NCBI RefSeq assembly: GCF_011516885.1
Contig: NZ_WOTD01000008.1
Location: 46,367-110,366 of the forward strand
Direction: 5' to 3'
Source of the DNA: Acetobacter lambici
GTDB lineage: Bacteria > Pseudomonadota > Alphaproteobacteria > Acetobacterales > Acetobacteraceae
Length of the DNA stretch: 64,000 bases
A program made the translations under genes and the position numbers. Each line of letters starts with the position of its first letter. Position 1 is the first letter of the stretch. Under the pieces are notes generated by a model. It was not told the DNA's origin. It searched no databases and was given only the letters and a program-made list of their open reading frames with translations. Below are positions 19,046 to 28,512 of this stretch, one piece after another.

Positions 19046-20065
19046 ATGTCAGTCATCCCCGCAGAAACAGACGTTGCCATTATAGGGGCAGGCCCGGCCG
19101 GGCTGTTTGCCGCTTTCCAATGCGCCATGCTGCGCCTGCGTTGCGTGCTGATTGACGTGCTGCCCGAAGTCGGCGGCCAGTGCGCGGCCCTCTACCCCGA
19201 AAAACCGATCTACGACATTCCCGCCTGCCCCGCCGTGGAAGGGGCCGAACTGATTGCCAATCTGGAACGCCAGATTGCGCCGTTCGACATCCCCCGCCTG
19301 CTCAAACACCGCGTGGAAGGTCTGACCGGGCAGCGTGGCGACTTTACCCTTACCACCGACAAAGGCACCCACCTGCACGCCAAAGCCGTTATTATTGCAG
19401 CAGGTGCTGGCGCTTTTGGCCCCAACCGCCCGCCGCTGGATGGCCTGGGCGCGTATGAGGAAAGTGGCGCCGTGCAATACTATGTGCGGCGCAAGGCGGA
19501 CTTCCAGAACAAGCGTATTGTTATTGCCGGTGGCGGGGATTCGGCTCTGGACTGGGCGCTCTCGCTCAAGGACACAGCCGCCAAGCTGTATCTGGTCCAC
19601 CGGCGCGACCGCTTCCGTGGCGCGCCCGAAAGCCTGCGCCAGCTCGACGAGGCCGTGGCCGCCGGACAGATTGAAAAAGTGGTACCCTACCAGCTCCACG
19701 GCCTGCATGGGGCCAATGGCGCTCTCAGCGGTGTGGAAGTAGCCGACATGGACGGCGCAACCCGCATGCTCGAAGCGGATGTGCTGCTCCCCTTCTTTGG
19801 TCTGGCAACCGACCTTGGCCCCGTCGCCCGTTGGGGAATGGACACACAGCGGTCCACCATTCCCGTAACCCCCTCCAATTGCGAGACGAGCCTTGCTGGC
19901 ATTTTTGCCATTGGGGATGTGGCCACCTATCCGGGCAAGCTCAAGCTCATCCTGCAAGGCTTTAGCGAAGCCGCCATGGCGGCCCACGCCATCCACCCCA
20001 TTATTTACCCTGAGCAGGCTTTGCACTTTGAATATTCGACCAGCAAAGGCGTACCCGCCGCGTAA
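19046..20065 (+). CDS. Ferredoxin-NADP reductase, thioredoxin-reductase-like type
   Basis: FAD protein exchanging electrons between NADPH and ferredoxin or flavodoxin in the cytoplasm. 339 residues with the FAD Rossmann motif IIGAGPAGLFAAF (12-24), the FNR-type segment GGQCAALYPEKPIYDIPA, the NADPH motif VIAGGGDSALDWAL and the C-terminal FAD motif GIFAIGDVATYPGKLKLI. The redox CxxC pair of true thioredoxin reductase is missing, which defines this subfamily. The GQCAALYPEK stretch is characteristic. It lies between icd (with its own terminator) and dadA, 140 bases before the latter. Partner ferredoxin is not in the window. Confidence 0.9.
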   Translation: MSVIPAETDVAIIGAGPAGLFAAFQCAMLRLRCVLIDVLPEVGGQCAALYPEKPIYDIPACPAVEGAELIANLERQIAPFDIPRLLKHRVEGLTGQRGDFTLTTDKGTHLHAKAVIIAAGAGAFGPNRPPLDGLGAYEESGAVQYYVRRKADFQNKRIVIAGGGDSALDWALSLKDTAAKLYLVHRRDRFRGAPESLRQLDEAVAAGQIEKVVPYQLHGLHGANGALSGVEVADMDGATRMLEADVLLPFFGLATDLGPVARWGMDTQRSTIPVTPSNCETSLAGIFAIGDVATYPGKLKLILQGFSEAAMAAHAIHPIIYPEQALHFEYSTSKGVPAA

Positions 20066-20205
20066 TCCACTCCCCCCTGCCTGCGGGGTGGACTGCCATA
20101 ATACCACCCCCTTTGCAGGGTAGGTGATCAAAGGCAGGGAGCCCACAGGCCCCGCTTCCATACTGGCGGGAGAAATTTCTCCCATCCTCTTATAAGGATG
20201 AAGCC

Positions 20206-21462
20206 GTGAAAATCATTATCCTTGGCGCTGGTGTTGTGGGCGTTACGTCTGCTTGGTACCTGAACGCTCTGGGGCATGACGTGACCGTTATTGACCGCCA
20301 GCCCGCACCGGCACAGGAGACATCCTTTGCCAATGCGGGGCAGGTCTCCCCCGGCTATTCTTCTCCGTGGGCCGCGCCGGGGCTGCCCTGGCAGGCCATG
20401 ACATGGATGCTGCACCCACGCCATAGCCCACTGGTCATTCGTAAACGGCTGGATCTGGCCATGATGCGCTGGATCCGGCAGTTACTCTCAAACTGCAATG
20501 CCCAGTCCTATGCGCTCAACAAAGCCCGCATGCTGCGTGTGGCCGAATACAGCCGCGACTGCCTTGACGCCCTGCGAGAAGAAACCGGCATAACCTATGA
20601 TGACCGCCAGCAGGGACTGATCCAGCTTTTCCGCACCGACAGGCAGATCAGCAAAAGCCAGCGCGATATGCGCCTGCTGGCCGAAAGCGGCATTCCCCAC
20701 CAGCTTTTAGGTGTTGACGACATCCTGGACCACGAACCGGGGCTGCGCCATGCGGCACATCTGCTCAAGGGCGGTCTTTTCCTGCCCAACGACCAGTCGG
20801 GGGATGCTCAGGTCTTTACCCTGCGGCTTGCCCGCATGGCGGAAGCCAGAGGGGTGCGTTTTCTTTACAACACCACTGTTCAGGGGCTGGACGCCACGGC
20901 GGACACGGTTGTTTCCGTCCGGACCAGTGCCGGTCACCTGAGCGCGGATGCCTACGTTATGGCGCTGGCCAGCTACAGCGCGCGTCTGCTCCGCCCTCTT
21001 GGCCTGCACCTGCCGGTATACCCCGTTAAAGGCTACTCCCTGACCCTCCCCTTAACGGATGAGAGCCACGCCCCGGTCGCTACAGTCAATGATGCCGCCT
21101 ACAAGGTCTCCATCACACGGCTGGGCAACAGAATAAGGGTTGGCGGCACGGCGGAGCTGACCGGCTATAACCTCAAACTCAGCCCGGACAGGCGGGAAAC
21201 GCTGGAATTGTCTTTTTCCGAACTGTACGGCGGGGGGGACCTGAGTGCTGCGACGTACTGGACCGGCCTGCGCCCCTGCACACCGGATGGCACGCCAGTT
21301 ATTGGCCCGGCTACGCCATTTGGCAATCTGTGGCTCAACACAGGCCACGGCACACTGGGCTGGACCATGGCCTGTGGCTCTGGCCGCCTGATTGCAGACA
21401 TGATTGATGGCCGCAAGACCGACATACCAGCCCTAGATCTGGCCCTGAGCCGCTACGGCTAA
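20206..21462 (+). CDS. dadA: D-amino acid dehydrogenase, FAD subunit
   Basis: Membrane-associated flavoprotein that oxidises D-amino acids (D-alanine best known) to 2-oxo acids and ammonia, giving electrons to the quinone pool. 418 residues, GTG start preceded by AAGGATG. The N-terminus is the FAD motif IIILGAGVVGVTSAWYL, followed by NAGQVSPGYSSPWAAPG, typical of DadA. The C-terminal part has YWTGLRPCTPDGTPVIGP and LNTGHGTLGWTMACGSGRLI. Length and motifs match DadA closely. No alanine racemase dadX is adjacent. A bidirectional terminator lies 25 bases after the stop. Confidence 0.93.
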   Translation: MKIIILGAGVVGVTSAWYLNALGHDVTVIDRQPAPAQETSFANAGQVSPGYSSPWAAPGLPWQAMTWMLHPRHSPLVIRKRLDLAMMRWIRQLLSNCNAQSYALNKARMLRVAEYSRDCLDALREETGITYDDRQQGLIQLFRTDRQISKSQRDMRLLAESGIPHQLLGVDDILDHEPGLRHAAHLLKGGLFLPNDQSGDAQVFTLRLARMAEARGVRFLYNTTVQGLDATADTVVSVRTSAGHLSADAYVMALASYSARLLRPLGLHLPVYPVKGYSLTLPLTDESHAPVATVNDAAYKVSITRLGNRIRVGGTAELTGYNLKLSPDRRETLELSFSELYGGGDLSAATYWTGLRPCTPDGTPVIGPATPFGNLWLNTGHGTLGWTMACGSGRLIADMIDGRKTDIPALDLALSRYG

Positions 21463-21486
21463 TCCTTAGCTGCCCATATACATAGC

Positions 21487-21520
21487 AAAAGGGCCAGAGA
21501 GTGTTCTCTCTGGCCCTTTT
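21487..21520. terminator. Bidirectional terminator between dadA and the His/Lys-rich protein
   Basis: GGGCCAGAGAG (21491-21501), loop TGTT, CTCTCTGGCCC (21506-21516), with AAAA before and TTTT after. Perfect eleven-base stem between convergent genes. Confidence 0.88.
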
Positions 21521-21590
21521 GCGTCAGGCACTCATGCCTCCACAATGCGGGTGGGCTGGCTACGCCGCTCCACCCATCGGTGTGGAAGAA

Positions 21591-21869
21591 TTACTGAGCG
21601 GATTCAGCTGCCGGAGCGGCTTCACCTTCGGCACCCTTCTTGGCGCCTTTTTTACCGTGATGCTTGCCACCGTGCTTACCAGCGTGCTTGCCAGCATGCT
21701 TTTCAGCTTTCTTGCCTTCTTCGGCAGCAGCAGGTGCAGCGGCTTCAGGAGCAGCAGGTGCGGCAACAGCCGGTGCGGCAGGAGCAGCAGCTTCCTGAGC
21801 AAAAGAAGGAACAGCAGCGCCCATCAGAGCGACAGTGGAAAGAGCTGCGAGCAGACGACGAGAAATCAT
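21591..21869 (-). CDS. Small exported Ala/Pro- and His/Lys-rich protein
   Basis: 92-residue protein with a clear signal peptide (MISRRLLAALSTVALMGAAV, cleavage near SFA-QE). The mature part is an Ala-Pro segment (about 26-49) followed by a very basic repeat EKHAGKHAGKHGGKHHGKKG built on K-H-x-G units, and a short acidic-Ala tail. There is no recognisable domain. The composition resembles acid-shock (Asr-like) or histidine-rich metal-binding periplasmic peptides; either is a guess. GGAG lies before the ATG. The gene stands alone between a bidirectional terminator and an AT-rich promoter region. An acetic acid bacterium would have use for an abundant basic periplasmic peptide in acid, but that is inference. 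Confidence 0.75.
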   Translation of the reverse strand: MISRRLLAALSTVALMGAAVPSFAQEAAAPAAPAVAAPAAPEAAAPAAAEEGKKAEKHAGKHAGKHGGKHHGKKGAKKGAEGEAAPAAESAQ

Positions 21870-22070
21870 TCCTTAAATCTCCAATACAACCGGCTAGAAT
21901 TCCTAGGGTTTTACTGCACCATCCCGTGCGTAAAACCTTAAGCCGGTTTCTGACTTCAGGCATATCACGGGATAAACAGGCCGTCTGCGTTTAAAATTTG
22001 CGCAATATTTACACTTATTATGAGTTTAACGCACTCATGCCATATTTTTGCCATATTCCAGGAGGGCACA

Positions 22071-22107
22071 ACCAAAAAACCACCCTGAAAGGGCGGTTTT
22101 CCTTGGT
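22071..22107. terminator. Orphan terminator-like hairpin
   Basis: AAAACC-A-CCC, loop TGAAA, GGG-C-GGTTTT, with outer pairs ACCAA/TTGGT. On the minus strand it ends in six T; on the plus strand in four T. It lies about 130 bases beyond the typA terminator and about 200 bases from the start of the small exported protein gene, so its transcript is unknown. Confidence 0.55.
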
Positions 22108-22203
22108 TCTGAATCGGGCAGCCTAGTTTTCATGTCTGTAATGCACGGAAAAAAAGTGATCCGTGCCACAGAGTAACCTTAGTTCCCTTAACGTCCGAAA
22201 AAA

Positions 22204-22229
22204 CAAGGGCCACGCTTGCGCGTGGCCCT
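22204..22229 (-). terminator. Rho-independent terminator of typA
   Basis: AAGGGCCACG and CGTGGCCCTT form a perfect ten-base stem with a six-base loop, nine bases beyond the typA stop. On the minus strand it runs into GTTTTTT. Confidence 0.9.
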
Positions 22230-22237
22230 TATCCCAA

Positions 22238-24088
22238 TCAGCCTTCGCGGCTTTTGGAGCGCTTTTTGCGTTCATTCGGATCAAGGTAACGCTTACGCAG
22301 ACGAATGGCAGAGGGGGTCACCTCAACCAGTTCATCATCCTCAATGTAAGCAATGGCCTGTTCCAAGGACATACGGCGCGGCGGGGTCAGCATAAGTGCT
22401 TCGTCCTTGCCGGAGGCGCGCATGTTGGTCAGCTTCTTTTCACGAACCGGGTTCACTTCCAGATCGTTTTCACGCGAATGCTCACCAATGATCATGCCGA
22501 CGTAAACTTTTTCGCCCGCATCCACAAACAGCGTGCCACGTTCTTGCAGAGAGAACAGGGAGTACGTTGTGGTGTTACCATCTTCAGCCGAGATCAGCGA
22601 CCCGTTGCGACGCCCTTCAATGGTGCCAGCATAAGGCTGATACCCAAAGAACAGACGGTTCATGATCCCCGTACCGCGCGTGTCAGTCAGGAATTCGCCG
22701 TGGTAGCCGATCAGCCCGCGTGAGGGGATGATGAAGGTCAGACGGACCTTGTCCCCACCGGAGGGACGCATATCCTGCATCTGGCCCTTACGCAGAGACA
22801 TTTTCTCCACGACCACGCCGGAATAGGGTTCGTCCACGTCAATGGTGACTTCTTCGTACGGTTCTTCACGCTCACCGGTTTCCTCGTTCGTGCGGAACAG
22901 CACGCGCGGACGACCGATGGTCAGTTCAAACCCTTCACGACGCATGGTTTCGATCAGCACGCCAAGCTGAAGTTCACCACGGCCTGCCACTTCAAACGCT
23001 TCGCTTTCGGGGCTGTCGGTCACACGAATAGCAATGTTGCTTTCGGTTTCCTTGAACAGACGGTCACGAATCTGGCGCGACGTCACCTTCTTGCCTTCAC
23101 GACCACCCAGAGGGCCGTCGTTCAGACGGAAGGTCATGGACAGGGTCGGCGGGTCAACCGGAATAGCGTGCAGCGGTTCGGCAACTTCGGGTGCGGCAAT
23201 CGTATCCGGGATAGTCGCTTCGGACAGACCGGCCACGGCCACGATGTCCCCTGCTTCCACTTCTTCAACCGCCACGCGGTCAAGACCACGGAAGGAGAGC
23301 AGCTTGGTCAGACGGCCTGTTTCGACCACGGACCCGTCCGCGCGCAGCACCTTGACCGGCATGTTCATGCGGGCACGGCCCTGTTCGACACGACCGGTCA
23401 GCACGCGACCAAGGAAGTTGTCGTTTTCAAGGATTGTGGCCGTCATGGCGAACGGCTTTTCCTTGTCCAGAATGGGAGCCGGCACATGCTTAAGGATCAG
23501 GTCGAACATGGGAGCAAGGTCCTTGCGGGCCCCTTCCAGTTCCAGATCGGCCCAGCCCTGACGGCCAGAGGCGTACAGCATGGGGAAATCGAGCTGTTCG
23601 TCATTCGCACCCAGAGCTGCGAACAGATCGAACACTTCGTTATGAACTTCGTCGGGGCGGGCGTCGCCACGGTCGATCTTGTTCACAACCACGATCGGCT
23701 TGAGCCCACGGGCCAGAGCCTTACCCACAACGAACTTGGTCTGGGGCAGAGCGCCCTCAGCGGAGTCGACCAGCACAACCGCGCCGTCCACCATGCTAAG
23801 AATACGTTCCACTTCCCCGCCAAAGTCGGCGTGTCCGGGCGTGTCGATAATGTTGATGCGGGTATTTTTCCACACAACAGAAGTGCATTTCGCCAGAATG
23901 GTAATACCACGCTCACGTTCCAGATCATTGCTGTCCATGGCGCGTTCAGCAACGTGCTGATGCTCGTGGAAAGAGCCAGACTGTTTCAGCAGTTCGTCAA
24001 CGAGAGTGGTCTTGCCATGATCGACGTGTGCAATGATGGCGATATTGCGGATATCCATGAAGTCGGCCTGATTGCTCCTGCGCGCCAT
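22238..24088 (-). CDS. typA: Ribosome-associated GTPase TypA/BipA
   Basis: Translational GTPase involved in 50S assembly and growth under stress such as cold. 616 residues with [47 protein letters not shown] and [10 protein letters not shown], then the TypA-specific C-terminal half ([59 protein letters not shown]) and a basic tail. Two starts are possible: the ATG at 24088 ([10 protein letters not shown]), which has GAGGGGG ahead of it, or the ATG at 24058 (MDIRNIAII), where most relatives begin. I keep the first because of its ribosome site. A strong terminator follows the stop. Confidence 0.96.
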   Translation of the reverse strand: MARRSNQADFMDIRNIAIIAHVDHGKTTLVDELLKQSGSFHEHQHVAERAMDSNDLERERGITILAKCTSVVWKNTRINIIDTPGHADFGGEVERILSMVDGAVVLVDSAEGALPQTKFVVGKALARGLKPIVVVNKIDRGDARPDEVHNEVFDLFAALGANDEQLDFPMLYASGRQGWADLELEGARKDLAPMFDLILKHVPAPILDKEKPFAMTATILENDNFLGRVLTGRVEQGRARMNMPVKVLRADGSVVETGRLTKLLSFRGLDRVAVEEVEAGDIVAVAGLSEATIPDTIAAPEVAEPLHAIPVDPPTLSMTFRLNDGPLGGREGKKVTSRQIRDRLFKETESNIAIRVTDSPESEAFEVAGRGELQLGVLIETMRREGFELTIGRPRVLFRTNEETGEREEPYEEVTIDVDEPYSGVVVEKMSLRKGQMQDMRPSGGDKVRLTFIIPSRGLIGYHGEFLTDTRGTGIMNRLFFGYQPYAGTIEGRRNGSLISAEDGNTTTYSLFSLQERGTLFVDAGEKVYVGMIIGEHSRENDLEVNPVREKKLTNMRASGKDEALMLTPPRRMSLEQAIAYIEDDELVEVTPSAIRLRKRYLDPNERKKRSKSREG

Positions 24089-24427
24089 ACCGCCCCCTCA
24101 TGCTTGAAAGGGCGGTCAGCGATCGCTGTGGTGTTTGCGTGGCCGACAGATAGCCCTCCCGGCACCAGAATGCACGTAAAATTCTTATGTCCACCCCACA
24201 TGGGGGTTGACCTGAGCCATGCGTGCGTCAGAACCAGAGCACTACCACAAAGACCCAAGCCCCACCCAAGGGGGTGCTTTTACCCATCGACTCCGCTTAT
24301 TTTTTTATCCCGCCCCCCACGGCAACCCGTTGCCCGCCCGTAGCCAAGCGCCCCGCCAACAGGCTGAAGCACCACAGTTTTTAAGGTTGCCCAGCACCTT
24401 ACAACGCCAAACACCCCAAAGGACCGC
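24089..24427. other. Divergent intergenic region typA / MFS carrier
   Basis: 339 bases between divergent starts, presumably both promoters. Only short inverted repeats are visible, such as CACCC-AA-GGGGGTG near 24260. I see no tRNA, riboswitch or further gene. Confidence 0.4.
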
Positions 24428-25585
24428 ATGCCGGGCCACGCAACCAATCCAGATCCACGCATCCATTTTTTGCCCACGGCCACCCTTACTTTTCTGGGCC
24501 TTGTTTTTGGGCTGGTCATGGGTCTGGGGGCTCCCCTTTTTACGCTCGACCTGACCGACCGGGGTTATGGTGCGGGCATGGTGGCCGCCAACAGCATGAT
24601 GCATGCAGTCGGTGCGCTGGCCATTGCCCCTTTTATGCCCCGTCTGGCCAGACGCCTTGGACCAAGACGGGCCATTTTTCTGGCTCTGGTGGGAGGCGGC
24701 TTCACACTTCTGCTTTTTCCGCTCAGCAGTTCTGTCTGGCCATGGTTCCCGCTGCGCGTATTGCTGGGCGCGTTTTGTGAGGTGATTCTGGTCCTGTCCG
24801 AAAGCTGGCTAAACCAGATAACGGACAACCATGCCCGTGGCCGCGTTATGGGCTTGTACAGCACGCTGCTTTCTGTTGGCATTGCCAGTGGTCCGGCCCT
24901 GCTCAGCATAACCGGGCGGCAGGGCAACCTGCCCTTTTTTGGCACTGCCGCCATTCTGCTGGTTGCCGCCACAATCACACTGGCGCCATGGATGGTGGCC
25001 CCACCTCCAGCGGCCCCCACGCGGCACCGGCTCTGGCGTTACCTGTGGCTGGCCCCCATTGCCATTACCGCCACATTGCTGATCGCCATGCTGGACGGCG
25101 CGGCCACATCCTTTTTGGCACTCTACGCCATTCAGTCGGGCTGGAGCGAACGGGCCGCCACACTGCTGCTCAGCATCATGCTGCTGGGGGCAACGGTCAT
25201 GCAGGTGCCCATTGGCTGGGTGGGCGACCGCACCAACCGCCGTCATCTGCTTATTATTCTGGCCCTGCTGGCCTGTGGTGGCGCATTGCTGTGGCCCATG
25301 GCCATGCGCCACCCAGCTTTTGCCTACCCGCTGCTCTTTGTATGGGATGGCGCATTTGCCAGCCTGTATTCCGTAGCCATGGCCGCAGCCGGTAACCGCT
25401 ACCGCGATGGAGACCTGATTGCCATTTACGCGCTGTGCTCGCTGGCATGGGGTGTGGGCAGCTTTACCGGCCCGGCCATAAGTGCTGCGGCCATGCAGGC
25501 CAGCCCGCATGGTCTGGCACTTTTTGCCGCAACACTGTGCGGTCTGTTCGCCCTGCTGCCACTGGTTCTGAAAAAACGCGTGTAA
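24428..25585 (+). CDS. Major facilitator superfamily transporter
   Basis: 385-residue inner-membrane protein with about twelve predicted helices. The loop after helix 2 has RLARRLGPRRAI, a form of the MFS motif A, and helix 5 has a glycine-rich stretch (GLYSTLLSVGIASGPALL). The second half repeats the layout (GWVGDRTNRRHLL as the second loop). It resembles the YcaD-like/drug-efflux branch in size and pattern (SESWLNQITDNHARGRVMGLY is typical there). Substrate is unknown. AAAGGA stands close before the ATG. It is convergent with gluconolactonase across 78 bases and divergent from typA. Confidence 0.85.
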   Translation: MPGHATNPDPRIHFLPTATLTFLGLVFGLVMGLGAPLFTLDLTDRGYGAGMVAANSMMHAVGALAIAPFMPRLARRLGPRRAIFLALVGGGFTLLLFPLSSSVWPWFPLRVLLGAFCEVILVLSESWLNQITDNHARGRVMGLYSTLLSVGIASGPALLSITGRQGNLPFFGTAAILLVAATITLAPWMVAPPPAAPTRHRLWRYLWLAPIAITATLLIAMLDGAATSFLALYAIQSGWSERAATLLLSIMLLGATVMQVPIGWVGDRTNRRHLLIILALLACGGALLWPMAMRHPAFAYPLLFVWDGAFASLYSVAMAAAGNRYRDGDLIAIYALCSLAWGVGSFTGPAISAAAMQASPHGLALFAATLCGLFALLPLVLKKRV

Positions 25586-25663
25586 CCCCTCCACCCGCCA
25601 GACAGGGCCGCCCGCATAGGGCTACGCTGTGGCTGAATGTGGGAACACTCCCGTCCAACATCC

Positions 25664-26890
25664 TCAGGCCGGGCCAGCCCCTTGGGTATTGACCTGCAAC
25701 CGGTAAAGCGATTCCCCCGCGCACATGAACAGCCAGTCCCGCTTGGGACCACCAAAGGCAAGGTTGGACACACCATGAGGCAGGCGGATGCGCCCGATCA
25801 GATGCCCCTCGGGGTTGAAAACAAACACCCCACACAGGCCCAGCGGCCCACCGACCCCACACCAGAGATTGCCGTAAATATCGGCCTTCAGCCCATCGGG
25901 GATCATCTGCACCCCCTCAAAGCGCATGTTGGTAAACAGACGCGGGTTGGAGAGGGGGAGTTCTTGCTTGTGCAGGTCAAATTCATGCACGGACAGGTCT
26001 CCATCGTGCCCGCCAGCACCACTCTGTCGCCCTGTGGAAATAACATACAGGTGCGAAAAATCAGGCGAAAAGCAGAGCCCGTTAGGGTTGGGCAGTTGCT
26101 CCTGCGTCAGCACAACATCAATCCGGCCGGAAGGGTCCACCCTAAAGGTATGGTCGGACTGCTTATGCATGCCCCCCACGGCCCCGATCAGTTCCTCCCC
26201 CACCCGCCAGCGGATACGGCCATCGGGGTTGGCCTCCCCCCCTGCGGCGTCGGCATGCCCTTCGGCCACACTGTCCCCATAACCCGGGTCCGTAAACCAG
26301 ATGCTGCCATCAGGGTGGGCAATGACATCGTTGGGGGAGTTAAGGGGCCTGCCCTCAAAATGGTCAGCCATAACATGCACCGACCCGTCATGCTCCCAGC
26401 GCACAACGCGACGTAAAAAATGCTCGCAGGAAATCTGGCGGCCCACATAATCAAACGTATTGCCGTTGGAATGATAGGATTCGGGGCGAAAAACCGTGAC
26501 CTCGCCCGTCTCCCACAGGTAACGGTACTGGCGGCTTGTGACCGTGTCGCTGAATAGCAGGTAGCGTCCCTCGGCTGACCATGCCGGACCTTCTATCCAT
26601 GTCCCCGCATTCCACACACGATGGATGGTGGCGTTACCACTCACCAGATCACGGAATGAACGGTCGATCACCACAACGTCGGGATCAGGCGCGTAGGAGG
26701 GGGGAGCATCCGCCCCCCATTGCCGGGGAGGTTGGGTGGTCACATCTGGTGGGACAGCCGTGCTGGCGGCACCTGCATTCGCGGCGGAAGCCTGTGCCCT
26801 AACGGGTGGCAGCAGCAGCCCGGCAGACAGGCCGGACAACCCTTTAAGCACATTCCGCCTGACCAAGCCGTTCCGTAATGAGGTTACCAT
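25664..26890 (-). CDS. Periplasmic gluconolactonase, SMP-30 family
   Basis: Hydrolyses glucono-lactone to gluconate; SMP-30/gluconolactonase six-bladed propeller with a metal site. The 408 residues begin with a Tat-like signal, LVRRNVLKGLSGLSAGLLLP, so the enzyme is probably exported folded. Family segments are WIEGPAWSAEGRYLLFSDT (metal Glu), ESYHSNGNTFDYVGRQISCE, LNSPNDVIAHPDGSIWFTDP (metal Asn) and PNGLCFSPDFSHLYVI (Asn/Asp). Periplasmic location and activity match the product of the PQQ glucose dehydrogenase at 10.6-13.1 kb, so the two enzymes would act in sequence although they are not adjacent. It is last in a run of minus-strand genes downstream of pyruvate kinase, 127 bases away. Some members act on other lactones. 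Confidence 0.87.
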   Translation of the reverse strand: MVTSLRNGLVRRNVLKGLSGLSAGLLLPPVRAQASAANAGAASTAVPPDVTTQPPRQWGADAPPSYAPDPDVVVIDRSFRDLVSGNATIHRVWNAGTWIEGPAWSAEGRYLLFSDTVTSRQYRYLWETGEVTVFRPESYHSNGNTFDYVGRQISCEHFLRRVVRWEHDGSVHVMADHFEGRPLNSPNDVIAHPDGSIWFTDPGYGDSVAEGHADAAGGEANPDGRIRWRVGEELIGAVGGMHKQSDHTFRVDPSGRIDVVLTQEQLPNPNGLCFSPDFSHLYVISTGRQSGAGGHDGDLSVHEFDLHKQELPLSNPRLFTNMRFEGVQMIPDGLKADIYGNLWCGVGGPLGLCGVFVFNPEGHLIGRIRLPHGVSNLAFGGPKRDWLFMCAGESLYRLQVNTQGAGPA

Positions 26891-27017
26891 TTAAGTCCCT
26901 TGCGCCTTACCATGCCAACGGGCCGACAATACGGCCCTCGCCCGGTTCCGACCCCCGCACATACCCTGCCGCAGGGGGCCTGTCACCACCGGCAGGCACC
27001 AGTGCTGCGCATACCGC

Positions 27018-28478
27018 TCAGGGAATTCTGGCAACCCTGAGCAGGTTGGTGGAGCCGCTTACGCCAAAGGGCACGCCTGCGGCAATAACCACCGAATCCC
27101 CCGCCACCCCGACCTGCGCACGGGCTACAACGTCCAGCGCCTCCTCCACCATCCGCTCAACCGTGGTGGACACCGTATGGGGTGGGCTGACAAACGCCCG
27201 CACCCCCCACACAAGGGCCAGCCGCCGTGCGGCCTGTGCTGTGGGGGTTACCCCCAGCACCGGGCATGTCGGGCGTTCACGCGCAATACGCAGGGCTGTG
27301 GCCCCCCTATGCGTATAGGCTACAATGGCGGGTGCATGGAGTGTAGCCGCAACCTGCTGGGCAGCACTGGCTATGGCGTCGGCCACATAATCCTCCGGGG
27401 CCAGCCGGGCTGCGGCCATGTGGGCCTGCCAGCCTGCATCCTGCTCCACCCGCCACAAAATACGGTTCATGATCCGCACAGCCTCTCGCGGGTATTGCCC
27501 CGCAGCCGATTCCGCCGAAAGCATGACCGCATCCGCCCCATCGAACACCGCCGCGGCCACATCCGACGCCTCCGCCCGCGTGGGGGTTGGGGCGGCTATC
27601 ATGCTTTCGAGCATCTGGGTTGCCACGACCACCGGCTTGCCCAGCCTGCGCGCCTCGCGGATGATGCGTTTTTGAATAAGGGGCACACTCTCTGGCGGCA
27701 GTTCCACACCCAGATCACCCCGCGCGACCATGACCGCATCGCTCAGCGCCAGAATGGCGGCCAGATTTTCCACAGCCTGCGGTTTTTCCAACTTGGCCAG
27801 CAGTGCCGCGCGTTCGCCCACAAGCGCACGCGCCTGCACCAGATCCTCCGGCCTTTGCACAAAGGAAAGGGCAATATAATCCACCCCCAGTTCCAGTGCG
27901 TAGGCCAGATCGACCTTGTCCTTTTCCGTCAGGGCGGGAATGGGCAGAGCCACGTCAGGCACGTTCACACCCTTATGGTCGGAGAGCGGGCCACCGATTT
28001 CCACCCGTGTTTCCAGCCAGTCCGGGCCGGTATGCTCCACCACCACGGCCAGCTTGCCATCATCCATCAGCAAGCGGCTGCCCGGTGTTGCCACCTTGAT
28101 AATTTCGGGGTGGGGGAGTTGCACCCGCGTGGTGTCCCCTGGCTCATCAGACAAATCAAACCGGAAAGATGCGCCTGCTACCAGCACCACCTTGCCGTCC
28201 TTAAAATGCCCGACACGCAGCTTTGGCCCCTGCATGTCGGCCAGAATGCCAATCGGGCGGCCCAGTTCGCCCTCAATCTGCCTTACAAGCGCATGGCGGC
28301 TGGCATGGTCGGCATGGGTCCCGTGGGAGAAATTGAAGCGAAACACATCCGCCCCCGCCAGAGCGAGGTCGCGGATGGTCGCATAATCGGAAGAAGCAGG
28401 GCCAAGTGTTGCAACAATCTTGGTGCGGCAGGCCGCTGCGTCTGTTTTTTTGTAATCCGGCGTTGTGACAAGAGACAT
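27018..28478 (-). CDS. pyk: Pyruvate kinase
   Basis: Converts phosphoenolpyruvate and ADP to pyruvate and ATP in glycolysis. 486 residues: TKIVATLGPASSDYATI at the N-terminus, RFNFSHGTHADH (K+/phosphate site), ILADMQGPKLRVG, KVDLAYALELGVDYIALSFV, MVARGDLGVELPPE (metal Asp region) and the signature LGKPVVVATQMLESMI, then a full C-terminal allosteric domain. AAGGAGAA precedes the ATG by nine bases. The SH3-protein gene ends 34 bases upstream on the same strand, so they may be co-transcribed. Acetic acid bacteria have weak glycolysis because phosphofructokinase is often missing, so this enzyme serves the lower branch. Confidence 0.96.
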   Translation of the reverse strand: MSLVTTPDYKKTDAAACRTKIVATLGPASSDYATIRDLALAGADVFRFNFSHGTHADHASRHALVRQIEGELGRPIGILADMQGPKLRVGHFKDGKVVLVAGASFRFDLSDEPGDTTRVQLPHPEIIKVATPGSRLLMDDGKLAVVVEHTGPDWLETRVEIGGPLSDHKGVNVPDVALPIPALTEKDKVDLAYALELGVDYIALSFVQRPEDLVQARALVGERAALLAKLEKPQAVENLAAILALSDAVMVARGDLGVELPPESVPLIQKRIIREARRLGKPVVVATQMLESMIAAPTPTRAEASDVAAAVFDGADAVMLSAESAAGQYPREAVRIMNRILWRVEQDAGWQAHMAAARLAPEDYVADAIASAAQQVAATLHAPAIVAYTHRGATALRIARERPTCPVLGVTPTAQAARRLALVWGVRAFVSPPHTVSTTVERMVEEALDVVARAQVGVAGDSVVIAAGVPFGVSGSTNLLRVARIP

Positions 28479-28512
28479 AAACCCACTTCTCCTTAACAGT
28501 CCGCCGGAAAGA

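Larger units (their letters stand above)
21870..22237. other. Intergenic region with unexplained hairpins between the His/Lys-rich gene and typA
   Basis: 368 bases without a protein gene. It holds the promoter of the small exported protein, a terminator-like hairpin at 22071-22107, a seven-base hairpin GCACGGA/TCCGTGC at 22143-22166, and the typA terminator at 22204-22229. The hairpin at 22071 is not needed by either flanking gene, so the 22071-22197 stretch may encode a small RNA. I cannot name a family. Confidence 0.4.
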
